From assembly GCA_905205995.1 (NCBI GenBank), contig CAJLFU010000036.1, positions 1 to 16,870 on the forward strand: a DNA stretch of 16,870 bases. The letters run 5' to 3'. The stretch is from an uncultured Haemophilus sp. (GTDB lineage Bacteria > Pseudomonadota > Gammaproteobacteria > Enterobacterales > Pasteurellaceae). Made by a program: the position numbers and the translations under genes. Positions within the stretch are counted from its first letter, which is position 1, and every line of letters begins with the position of its first letter. Shown piece after piece: positions 1 to 5,790 of this stretch. The notes beneath the pieces were generated by a model, which saw only the letters and a program-made list of their open reading frames with translations, was not told the DNA's origin and searched no databases.

Positions 1-49
1 AGTTGAGATTGAAGTAGAAGAAGAGGATAAATCAAATAAAGATGAATAA
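1..49 (+). CDS. C-terminal tail of an unidentified protein (5' end outside window)
   Basis: Only the last 15 codons are present, ending VEIEVEEEDKSNKDE and a TAA at 47-49. The tail is strongly acidic and hydrophilic, as is common for disordered C-termini, but it is too short to assign a family. The frame is supported by the strong hairpin terminator that begins 18 bases after the stop. The gene converges on the transporter that follows. The reading is plausible, not proven. Confidence 0.45.
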   Translation, partial: VEIEVEEEDKSNKDE

Positions 50-66
50 TCTTTACTGAAATAATA

Positions 67-102
67 AAAGGGCGTGTTGAATATATCCAACACGCCCTTT
101 TT
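67..102. terminator. Bidirectional intrinsic terminator
   Basis: A perfect 13-bp stem (67-79 with 88-100) closes an 8-base loop. A T-run follows on the plus strand, and an A-rich stretch (61-69) precedes it, giving U-richness on the minus strand as well. It sits between the convergent partial gene and the transporter and can serve both. Confidence 0.85.
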
Positions 103-112
103 CTTTATATGA

Positions 113-1498
113 TTAATTCAGCCAGAAATAATATCCTATTGTCGCGATAACCAATATACACACAATATTTAAGATAAACCCAGCTTTAATCATATCACTT
201 TGGCGGACCTCACCTGTACCAAATACGATAGCATTTGGCGGTGTTGCTACCGGCAACATAAATGCACAAGATGCACCTAAACCGATGATTAACGCAAGAC
301 CAATTTCCGGCATACCGAGAGATTGTGCGATAGAAATAAAGATTGGTACTAATAACGCTGCACTCGCAGTATTGGAAGTGAATTCAGTTAAGAAAATAAT
401 GAAGGTTGCGACCAATAAACCAATGAGGTAGTAATGTTGCCCTTGAACTAAGAATACAATTCCGTCAGCCAAAACTTTACTTGCACCAGAATCTTTTAAC
501 ACTGCACTCAAGGTTAAACCACCACCAAAAAGCATTAACACGCCCCAGTCAGTACTTTCTTGAATTTGTTTCCAATTTGCCACACCCGTTGAACAAATAA
601 TGACAGCGGCAAGTAATGCAACCACGCTATCAAAACTACCGATATTTTTGGCAAGACCAAATACACCTGAAATCATTGGATTAATATAGCTACTAAATAC
701 CCAGCAAAGCGCAATTACAGCAAAAATTACAAGGGTTAAAACGCGTTGGCCATTCATTTCAATACGTTCAAAGTTTTGCTCAAAACGTAAGTTAAGTTTT
801 GGTTTAAATACAATGAAAAGCGTACCAACCATTAATGGCATCAAAATAATCATAATTGGCAAGCCATACCATAACCAATCAGAGAAGGTTAAATGTAAGT
901 TACTTGCGACGATAGCATTTGGTGGACTACCCACTAATGTTCCCATACCACCAATACTCGCACTATATGCAATACCCAATAATACGAAAACATAAGTATT
1001 GTGTTCTTTTTCTTTATCAAGTTGGCTTAAGATCCCCATGGCTAAAGGTAACATCATTGCAGCTGTCGCAGTGTTACTCATCCACATAGAAAGGAAAGCA
1101 GTAATAGAGAAAAGGTACATCACAGCAACCAATAAATTACCACGAGCCATTGCCATGATTTTATTAGCAATCATCTTATCAAGCTTTTGCATATGCAAAG
1201 CAGTCGCTAAAGCAAATCCACCAAAGAATAAGAAAATGGTTGGATCCGCAAAGGCGACCAAAGCTTGTTTGGTTGTCACCAAATCAAGTGCAATCGCAAG
1301 TAAAGGCACTAATAGTGCAGTAACCGTTACATGTAATGCTTCAGTTAACCAAAGGATCGCTACAAAGGCTAATAATGCTAAACCAGCATTTTCCTTAGGC
1401 GCGAAAGGTAAGGCTTTTAACAAAATAAAAAAACAGGCTATCGCCAGAAGAAAGATAATCCCACTTTTATAATTTTTTGTTGTGTTTGTTTCGTTCAT
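113..1498 (-). CDS. SLC13/DASS-family sodium:carboxylate symporter
   Basis: A 461-aa inner-membrane protein with many hydrophobic segments. It carries the two family hallmarks: an SNT motif at residues 141-143 (MSNTATAAMMLP) and a second at 375-377 (TSNTASAALLVP), each followed by a PPNAIV signature (192-197 and 420-425). In this family the paired SNT motifs bind sodium and the substrate carboxylate, so uptake of succinate, malate, citrate or a similar acid is expected; the exact substrate cannot be read from sequence. The ATG at 1498 is chosen because a GGAGGG ribosome-binding site lies about 5 bases upstream. An in-frame TTG four codons earlier overlaps that site and is unlikely to be used. 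A CRP-like site upstream suggests catabolite control. It resembles the H. influenzae HI0608-type transporter (from memory). Confidence 0.9.
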   Translation of the reverse strand: MNETNTTKNYKSGIIFLLAIACFFILLKALPFAPKENAGLALLAFVAILWLTEALHVTVTALLVPLLAIALDLVTTKQALVAFADPTIFLFFGGFALATALHMQKLDKMIANKIMAMARGNLLVAVMYLFSITAFLSMWMSNTATAAMMLPLAMGILSQLDKEKEHNTYVFVLLGIAYSASIGGMGTLVGSPPNAIVASNLHLTFSDWLWYGLPIMIILMPLMVGTLFIVFKPKLNLRFEQNFERIEMNGQRVLTLVIFAVIALCWVFSSYINPMISGVFGLAKNIGSFDSVVALLAAVIICSTGVANWKQIQESTDWGVLMLFGGGLTLSAVLKDSGASKVLADGIVFLVQGQHYYLIGLLVATFIIFLTEFTSNTASAALLVPIFISIAQSLGMPEIGLALIIGLGASCAFMLPVATPPNAIVFGTGEVRQSDMIKAGFILNIVCILVIATIGYYFWLN

Positions 1499-1577
1499 GA
1501 GTCCCTCCAAACTGATTACAGATGAACTATTTGCGATGTTAAATGAATGTTACAAACTTTCAACCAACAAATGTTTA

Positions 1578-1599
1578 AAATGTGATCTTGTTCAAAAAA
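1578..1599 (-). promoter_or_regulatory. Putative CRP (cAMP receptor protein) binding site
   Basis: On the plus strand the site reads AAATGTGATCT followed by TGTTCAAA. The left half matches the CRP consensus perfectly (TGTGA with AAA flank) and the right half partly (TTCAAA for ATCACA). It lies about 90 bases upstream of the transporter ATG. Weak -10-like TAACAT sequences at 1553-1548 and 1541-1536 (minus strand) would place it at roughly -47 or -60. It has the canonical TGTGA core, not the TGCGA core of competence-specific Sxy-dependent sites. Confidence 0.5.
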
Positions 1600-1611
1600 A
1601 TTTTAACAAAA

Positions 1612-1639
1612 AAAGTGCGGTTATTTCTAACCGCACTTT
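1612..1639 (-). terminator. rraA terminator made from an inverted pair of uptake signal sequences
   Basis: Two USS cores, AAGTGCGGT at 1613-1621 and ACCGCACTT at 1630-1638, form a perfect 12-bp stem (1612-1623 with 1628-1639) around a 4-base loop. On the minus strand, the direction of rraA, the hairpin is followed by a T-rich stretch (complement of 1593-1611), as needed for intrinsic termination. It thus doubles as DNA uptake target and terminator. Confidence 0.85.
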
Positions 1640-1661
1640 AAAAAGATCTATAATTTCAAAA

Positions 1662-2162
1662 TTATTCTTCTTCGAAATCTTCTAAATCTAATGCTTCTTG
1701 TGACAGAATAATACCTGTTAAATCGGCATAAATGTAATCTTCAGGGAAGAACGTCACGCCACCAAAATTGACTGGAAGATCACTTTCACCATGATTATTT
1801 TCATCTGCGCCAACTGGAATAGGTGCAAGCGCATGAATACCAATATCAATATTTTCAAGTTGTTGAATTTGACGCACGGCACCATAAACAATAATACCCG
1901 CCCAGTGATTATCTGCCGCAAGTTGTGCAAGCTCTGCATCAATTAAAGCACGGCGTACTGCGCCACCACCGTCAACGACAAGTACTCTGCCGTTACCATT
2001 TTCTTCGAGAATTTCGGCAATTAATCCATTATTTTCAAAACATTTTACTGTCGTCACTTTGCCGTAGAAATTGCTGACACCACCAAAGCTAGAAAAAATT
2101 GGCTCAACCACATCCACTTGATCTGCATAAATATCACAAAGTTCTGAAGTATCGATATACAT
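1662..2162 (-). CDS. rraA: RraA, regulator of ribonuclease E activity
   Basis: A 166-aa protein; the E. coli protein is 161 aa. Recognisable family blocks are the N-terminal YIDTSELCDIYADQVDVVEP and the central VVDGGGAVRRALIDAELAQL with a following AGIIVYGAVR (about residues 62-97). In E. coli RraA forms a trimeric ring that binds the RNase E C-terminal scaffold and inhibits mRNA decay; older annotations call it MenG methyltransferase, wrongly. The C-terminus is acidic (LEDFEEE). An AAGGGGA ribosome-binding site lies just upstream of the ATG. It sits 45 bases downstream of menA on the same strand, the same pairing as in enterobacteria. A TATACT at 2200-2195 (minus) could be a -10 of its own promoter but lacks a good -35. 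Confidence 0.95.
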   Translation of the reverse strand: MYIDTSELCDIYADQVDVVEPIFSSFGGVSNFYGKVTTVKCFENNGLIAEILEENGNGRVLVVDGGGAVRRALIDAELAQLAADNHWAGIIVYGAVRQIQQLENIDIGIHALAPIPVGADENNHGESDLPVNFGGVTFFPEDYIYADLTGIILSQEALDLEDFEEE

Positions 2163-2207
2163 AATGTTCCCCTTGTCGGTAAAATTTTTTCTCTAGTATA
2201 AGCCGAT

Positions 2208-3119
2208 TTAGCCGATAAGCAAGCCTAAACTAAACAAGATATTGATAAATAAAGAAATCATTGACATCTGTGCTAGCATAGGACGCAACACCGTAGGCTC
2301 TTTGCTGCGATAAACAAATAATGCATGTTTTAATAACAATGGAAATGATAATAAAAATAAGAAATGCCAAGGACTAAACGCTGTTGATGCCGCAAATAGC
2401 ACATAACATAAAGCGGCAGCGCTTAATAAAACACAGTGATAAATGCGTCCTTTCTTCGGACCAATACGCACAACTAGGGTATTTTTCCCTACTTTCGCAT
2501 CTTGCTCAATATCACGTAAATTATTGATATTTAAAACTGCTGTCGCCAATAAACCGGAACCAAGAGCTGGTAACGTAATTAAGCTATCAATGCTGTGAGT
2601 TTGTAGATAATAAGTTCCACCTACACCTAATAAACCAAAAAAGAGCAATACTGACAGATCACCTAAACCTAAATAACCATAAGGTTTAGCCCCTACGGTA
2701 TAAGTAATGGCAGCAATAATGGCAAGAATACCCAACCCAGCAAAGGCCAATAAATCAGTAAGACTTTGATATGCGATACCAATTAAGAATGCGCCTGAGA
2801 AAAATGAACCCACTGCCATTAAAATTAAGCCCCATTTAAGCTCATTCGCAGAAATTGCACCTTGTTGAATACCACGTAAAGGCCCAATACGTTCTTCGGT
2901 ATCTGACCCTTTTTGATGATCGCCGTAATCATTGGCAAAATTGGAAAGCACTTGCAATAAAATCGTGGTAAGCAAGCAAAGTAACATCACGGTAAGATTA
3001 AAACTTTCTTTATCCGCCCAATATGCCAATGCCGAGCCTGTAAAAATAGAAGCTAATGCCAAAGGCAAGGTTTTTGGGCGAGCGGTTTCCCACCACATTT
3101 TCAATTTATGATTTGTCAT
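2208..3119 (-). CDS. menA: 1,4-dihydroxy-2-naphthoate polyprenyltransferase
   Basis: A 303-aa UbiA-superfamily integral membrane prenyltransferase that joins 1,4-dihydroxy-2-naphthoate to a polyprenyl diphosphate, giving demethylmenaquinone for anaerobic respiration. Evidence: the ARPKTLPLALASI opening, the first Asp-rich motif NDYGDHQKGSD (residues 63-73, Mg-diphosphate binding), the second NNLRDIEQDAKVGKNTL (199-215), and about eight hydrophobic segments. The ATG at 3119 is preferred; a GTG at 3134 is in frame but its codon is part of a USS, and MTNHKLK starts like known MenA proteins. No clear Shine-Dalgarno sequence precedes the ATG. Followed by rraA, probably as one transcript. Confidence 0.95.
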   Translation of the reverse strand: MTNHKLKMWWETARPKTLPLALASIFTGSALAYWADKESFNLTVMLLCLLTTILLQVLSNFANDYGDHQKGSDTEERIGPLRGIQQGAISANELKWGLILMAVGSFFSGAFLIGIAYQSLTDLLAFAGLGILAIIAAITYTVGAKPYGYLGLGDLSVLLFFGLLGVGGTYYLQTHSIDSLITLPALGSGLLATAVLNINNLRDIEQDAKVGKNTLVVRIGPKKGRIYHCVLLSAAALCYVLFAASTAFSPWHFLFLLSFPLLLKHALFVYRSKEPTVLRPMLAQMSMISLFINILFSLGLLIG

Positions 3120-3127
3120 TTTTTTTG

Positions 3128-3136
3128 ACCGCACTT
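3128..3136 (-). repeat. DNA uptake signal sequence (single)
   Basis: Exact ACCGCACTT in the 61-bp divergent gap between menA and trmO, 9 bases upstream of the menA ATG at the position where a ribosome-binding site would be. Confidence 0.9.
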
Positions 3137-3156
3137 TTGATTACAATAAAGGGCGT

Positions 3157-3185
3157 ATTCTACACGGAAATTGCCTTTTTATGAA
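3157..3185 (-). promoter_or_regulatory. Possible menA promoter
   Basis: On the minus strand TTCATA (3185-3180, 4/6 match to -35) is separated by 17 bases from TAGAAT (3162-3157, 5/6 match to -10), putting the start site near 3150. The -35 would overlap the first codons of the divergent trmO. Weak evidence from matching alone. Confidence 0.35.
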
Positions 3186-3918
3186 TGATTTAACACTGAC
3201 TCTTCACCCAATTGCGGTGATTCACACGCCTTACAAAGAAAAATTCTCGGTGCCACGCCAGCCTAATTTAGTACAAGATGGCATTGGTATTGTGGAACTG
3301 CTACCTCCCTATAATTCACCAGAGGCTGTGCGAGGATTAGAGCAATTTAGCCATCTTTGGCTTATTTTCCAATTCGACAAAATACCCCATGGGAAATGGC
3401 AATCCACTGTTCGCCCCCCTCGTTTAGGCGGCAATCAACGTGTCGGTGTATTTGCTTCACGCGCTACGCATCGCCCTAATCCGCTAGGCTTATCCAAAGT
3501 TGAATTACGCCAAGTGGAATGTATTCATGGACGTGTTTTTCTACATTTGGGTTCCGTGGATCTTGTAGATGGCACACCTATTTTTGATATTAAGCCTTAT
3601 ATTGCCTATGCTGATAGTGAACCTGAGGCAAAGTCAAGTTTTGCACAAGAAAAACCACCTGCAAAATTAAACGTAGAATTTACAGAAATCGCCCAAAGTG
3701 CGGTTGAAAAATATCACAAAAATCGACCGCACTTAGCAAGATTCATTACGGAAGTGATCGCACAAGATCCCCGCCCAGCCTATCAACAAGGTAAAGAAAC
3801 CGATCGTGTTTACGGTATTAGTCTGTACGAATTTAATATTAAATGGCGTATTAAAGCGGGGACAACAGACTGTGTCGAAATTCTGGATATCCAGAAATTA
3901 AAAGAACAAAAAAGCTGA
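3181..3918 (+). CDS. trmO: tRNA (N6-threonylcarbamoyladenosine37-N6)-methyltransferase TrmO
   Basis: A 245-aa TrmO/YaeB/TsaA-family protein; the E. coli enzyme is 235 aa. It uses S-adenosylmethionine to methylate t6A37 in threonine tRNAs, tuning decoding and attenuation. The diagnostic block RPPRLGGNQRVGVFASRATH runs at residues 78-97 and continues RPNPLGLSKVEL, with VDGTPIFDIKPYIAYADS near 138-155 and AQDPRPAY in the C-terminal part. The N-terminal beta-barrel fold is not the usual Rossmann methyltransferase. It is divergent from menA and ends in a terminator whose left arm contains its TGA stop. Two USS in opposite orientation lie inside the coding region (3696-3704 and 3726-3734). The ribosome-binding site is weak (GGAAA about 10 bases upstream). 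Confidence 0.92.
   Translation: MNDLTLTLHPIAVIHTPYKEKFSVPRQPNLVQDGIGIVELLPPYNSPEAVRGLEQFSHLWLIFQFDKIPHGKWQSTVRPPRLGGNQRVGVFASRATHRPNPLGLSKVELRQVECIHGRVFLHLGSVDLVDGTPIFDIKPYIAYADSEPEAKSSFAQEKPPAKLNVEFTEIAQSAVEKYHKNRPHLARFITEVIAQDPRPAYQQGKETDRVYGISLYEFNIKWRIKAGTTDCVEILDIQKLKEQKS
3696..3734. repeat. Inverted pair of uptake signal sequences inside trmO
   Basis: AAGTGCGGT at 3696-3704 and ACCGCACTT at 3726-3734, separated by 21 bases, both in frame within trmO; they contribute to QSAVEKYHKNRPHLARF. The arms could pair as a 9-bp stem in DNA or mRNA, but no T-run follows, so it is not a terminator. Confidence 0.9.
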
Positions 3919-3937
3919 CTTTCGTCAGCTTTCTTTT
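3911..3937. terminator. Bidirectional terminator between trmO and the PerM-family gene
   Basis: A perfect 9-bp stem (3911-3919 with 3924-3932) with a TTTC loop, followed by TTCTTTT on the plus strand; an A-rich stretch precedes it, so the minus strand also gives a U-run. The trmO stop codon (3916-3918) is inside the left arm. The flanking genes converge. Confidence 0.85.
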
Positions 3938-3953
3938 ATCGTTTTAATTCTGT

Positions 3954-5000
3954 CTAATCTGGCAATGCATTCAGCACAGCTTTGACGAGCGTTGCCAATG
4001 GAATAGCGAAAAATACGCCCCAGAACCCCCATAATCCACCGAAAATCAGCACTGAAATAATAATCACCAAAGGGTGTAAATTAACGACCTCAGAGAATAA
4101 ATATGGCACCAACAGGTTTCCATCTAGAAGCTGACTCACCGCAAAGGCCACAATCAAATACCAAAACGTTGGAGAAATGCCAAACTGGAACATGGCGACT
4201 AAAGCAACAGGAATCGTCACCAATACCGCGCCGATATAAGGCACTAATACAGACAACCCAACGGCAACAGAAAGCAACAGCGGATAATTTAAACCAAAGC
4301 TTAAAAAAATGATATAAGTCACCACGCCAACAATCAAAATCTCCAACAATTTGCCATGAATATAATTCGCAATTTGTTGCTGCATTTCATTCCATACTTT
4401 AGATGCTAAAAGACGGTTTTTAGGTAAAAAGCGACTCACACCCGCAAGAAGTTCGCTTTTATCTTTTAGCATAAAGAACATCATTAATGGCACTAAAAAT
4501 GCATAGATACCCAGTGATACAAGGTTCATTAATGAAGTAATCGACAATTTCACCGCAGATTCACCAAAACCCAAAATCTTCGCTCGAGCCGCACTAAAAA
4601 AGGTGTCAATCATGGTGTAATCAATGAGTTCAGGATAATGCTCAGGAAGGGCTAATAACCATTCATGTAACTTATTAAACATGGCTGGCAAATCGCTTAA
4701 TAAGGAAATCGTTTGATTCCATAATGTTGGTACAAGCCCGAAGAAAATTAATAACGCCAAGGTTAGAAAGCCACCAAAAATAATTAACGTGGCGAGCATT
4801 CGGGGAAATTTTAATTTTTTCGTCAGAAAATTAATCGGCATTTCCAATAAATATGCTAATACAATGGCAATCAGCAACGGGGCGATTAAATCACTAAAGA
4901 AATAAATCGCAATAAAGCCAAATAACAAAATGGCAAGTAGCCCCATCGCCTGCGGATCGCTTAAGCGGCGACTATACCAATTTTTTAGCATTTCAAACAT
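3954..5000 (-). CDS. AI-2E transporter/PerM-family inner-membrane protein
   Basis: A 348-aa protein with about eight hydrophobic segments. The N-terminal part has FIAIYFFSDLIAPLLIAIVL and LAYLLEMPINFLTKK, and the C-terminal part has GLNYPLLLSVAVGLSVLVPY, LVTIPVALVAMF and the family ending VLIFGGLWGFWGVFFAIPLA. E. coli PerM (353 aa) and TqsA belong to this family; roles range from autoinducer-2 export to ion or antiport functions, so no substrate is assigned. The ATG at 5000 has GGAAGA about 5 bases upstream. The gene is monocistronic: it converges on trmO and diverges from the ArsC-like gene. A perfect TATAAT lies at 5035-5030 on its strand, without a good -35. Confidence 0.88.
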   Translation of the reverse strand: MFEMLKNWYSRRLSDPQAMGLLAILLFGFIAIYFFSDLIAPLLIAIVLAYLLEMPINFLTKKLKFPRMLATLIIFGGFLTLALLIFFGLVPTLWNQTISLLSDLPAMFNKLHEWLLALPEHYPELIDYTMIDTFFSAARAKILGFGESAVKLSITSLMNLVSLGIYAFLVPLMMFFMLKDKSELLAGVSRFLPKNRLLASKVWNEMQQQIANYIHGKLLEILIVGVVTYIIFLSFGLNYPLLLSVAVGLSVLVPYIGAVLVTIPVALVAMFQFGISPTFWYLIVAFAVSQLLDGNLLVPYLFSEVVNLHPLVIIISVLIFGGLWGFWGVFFAIPLATLVKAVLNALPD

Positions 5001-5029
5001 AAAGTCTTCCTAAACAAGTATTTTTTGTC

Positions 5030-5035
5030 ATTATA
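5030..5035 (-). promoter_or_regulatory. Possible -10 element for the PerM-family gene
   Basis: A perfect TATAAT on the minus strand 30 bases upstream of the ATG at 5000. No convincing -35 lies 16-18 bases further upstream, so this is a tentative call. Confidence 0.35.
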
Positions 5036-5094
5036 AGTTAAAATTTAAATCAATCCTATATCCACTCATTCAACATAAAATAGAAGGAAACGTT

Positions 5095-5445
5095 ATGTCT
5101 GTTACGATTTATCATAATCCGCGCTGTTCAAAAAGCCGTGAAACCTTAGCTTTATTAGAAGAAAAAGGCATTCAACCGACGATTGAACTTTATTTACAAC
5201 AACACTACTCTGTTGAAGCATTACAGCAACTGGCTAATAAATTAGGATTAGATGATGTCAGAAAAATGATGCGTACCAAAGATGATCTTTATCAATCATT
5301 AGGGTTAGATAATCCAGCATTAACTAATGATGATTTATTAAAAGCCATCAGTGAAAACTCCGCCCTATTAGAACGCCCGATTGTGGTAAAAGGTGAAAAA
5401 GCTAAAATTGGACGACCGCCTGAAAGCATACTCGCCATTTTGTAA
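5095..5445 (+). CDS. ArsC-family reductase (glutaredoxin-dependent arsenate reductase-like, YfgD type)
   Basis: A 116-aa thioredoxin-fold protein of the ArsC family. The active-site cysteine is in NPRCSKSRETLALL (Cys11). Arg residues in the usual substrate-binding places are seen in DVRKMMRTKDDLY, LLERPIVV and KIGRPPESIL. The family couples glutathione and glutaredoxin to reduction of arsenate, but chromosomal copies without an ars operon, as here, have no established substrate. A GAAGGAAA ribosome-binding site precedes the ATG. It is followed by a strong terminator (5471-5500). No arsenical efflux pump or ArsR is next to it, so a housekeeping redox role is as likely as arsenic resistance. 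Confidence 0.9.
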   Translation: MSVTIYHNPRCSKSRETLALLEEKGIQPTIELYLQQHYSVEALQQLANKLGLDDVRKMMRTKDDLYQSLGLDNPALTNDDLLKAISENSALLERPIVVKGEKAKIGRPPESILAIL

Positions 5446-5467
5446 TTCTATTCATTTTCGCTATAAT
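5440..5467 (+). promoter_or_regulatory. Probable arfA promoter
   Basis: TTGTAA (5440-5445, 4/6) and a perfect TATAAT (5462-5467) with a 16-base spacer. The -35 overlaps the stop of the preceding gene. The predicted start near 5474 falls in the left arm of the terminator at 5471-5500, so arfA transcripts would lack part of that hairpin. Confidence 0.5.
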
Positions 5468-5470
5468 AAC

Positions 5471-5500
5471 TTGCCGTGAAACACTTCACGGCAATTTTTT
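5471..5500 (+). terminator. Strong intrinsic terminator after the ArsC-like gene
   Basis: A perfect 10-bp stem (TTGCCGTGAA at 5471-5480 with TTCACGGCAA at 5485-5494), an ACAC loop and six T at 5495-5500. It ends immediately before the AGAGGT ribosome-binding site of arfA, so it insulates arfA from upstream transcription. Confidence 0.9.
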
Positions 5501-5510
5501 AGAGGTAAAT

Positions 5511-5765
5511 ATGACAAAAAAAACAAAAAGTGCGGTTGAAAATCAGCCCATTTATCAACACTCCAAAGGAGTCGTGAAAGATAATGCTGTGATGGCACTA
5601 TTACACGACAAATTATTCTGCCAACGCGTTGAGAAAAAACGTAAAGGCAAAGGCAGTTACCAACGCAAAGCAAAATATGCGAGCAATTGGTTTGAAAAGC
5701 CCGATGATAAAGTTTTTGATTTCAGAAATTTTATCATCGGGTTTTTCGTTTCAATTTCAGTATAA
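5511..5765 (+). CDS. arfA: Alternative ribosome-rescue factor A (ArfA)
   Basis: An 84-aa protein matching E. coli ArfA (YhdL) over YQHSKGVVKDNAVMALLHD (residues 15-33) and LFCQRVEKKRKGKGSYQRK (35-53). ArfA binds the empty mRNA channel of ribosomes stalled on non-stop mRNA and recruits RF2 to free them, backing up tmRNA. The basic KGKGSYxRK block, the functional end of the protein, is intact. The C-terminus (NFIIGFFVSISV) is hydrophobic, as in E. coli, where it destabilises full-length protein. A long hairpin plus T-run inside the frame (5694-5747) should yield non-stop mRNA. Compared with E. coli, about 11 extra N-terminal residues are encoded by an A8 tract and a USS. Residue 37 is Cys where E. 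coli has Arg. The AGAGGT ribosome-binding site supports the ATG at 5511. Confidence 0.92.
   Translation: MTKKTKSAVENQPIYQHSKGVVKDNAVMALLHDKLFCQRVEKKRKGKGSYQRKAKYASNWFEKPDDKVFDFRNFIIGFFVSISV
5528..5536 (+). repeat. DNA uptake signal sequence inside arfA
   Basis: Exact AAGTGCGGT spanning codons 6-9 of arfA (KSAV), in the extension absent from E. coli ArfA. Confidence 0.9.
5694..5750 (+). promoter_or_regulatory. In-frame arfA hairpin: RNase III target and/or intrinsic terminator giving non-stop mRNA
   Basis: A perfect 12-bp core (5700-5711 with 5730-5741) extends outward through a G-U and five more pairs (5694-5699 with 5742-5747) and inward through four more (5712-5715 with 5726-5729), about 22 bp in all around a 10-base loop. 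TTTTTC at 5742-5747 follows the GGG of the core. All of it precedes the stop at 5763-5765. arfA messages in proteobacteria are known to carry such hairpins, cleaved by RNase III or acting as terminators. Confidence 0.85.
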
Positions 5766-5790
5766 AAAATAACAAACAGAGGAAGTCTAT

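Noticed and set aside
999..1472. 157-codon open frame on the plus strand inside the carboxylate transporter
   Set aside because: It is antisense to a clear transporter gene with conserved SNT motifs, has no ribosome-binding site, and its product resembles no protein I know.
1499..1510. TTG start giving the transporter four more residues (MEGL)
   Set aside because: Those codons are the GGAGGG ribosome-binding site of the ATG at 1498.
2199..2220. Short tandem repeat ATCGGCTAA/ATCGGCTTA across the menA stop
   Set aside because: Only two imperfect 9-base copies; more likely chance than a functional repeat.
3120..3134. GTG start for menA adding five residues
   Set aside because: The codon is part of a USS and the added residues are not typical of MenA; the ATG at 3119 fits known N-termini better.
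5461..5673. 70-codon minus-strand frame across arfA
   Set aside because: Antisense to arfA and the terminator, without a ribosome-binding site; arfA is supported by homology.
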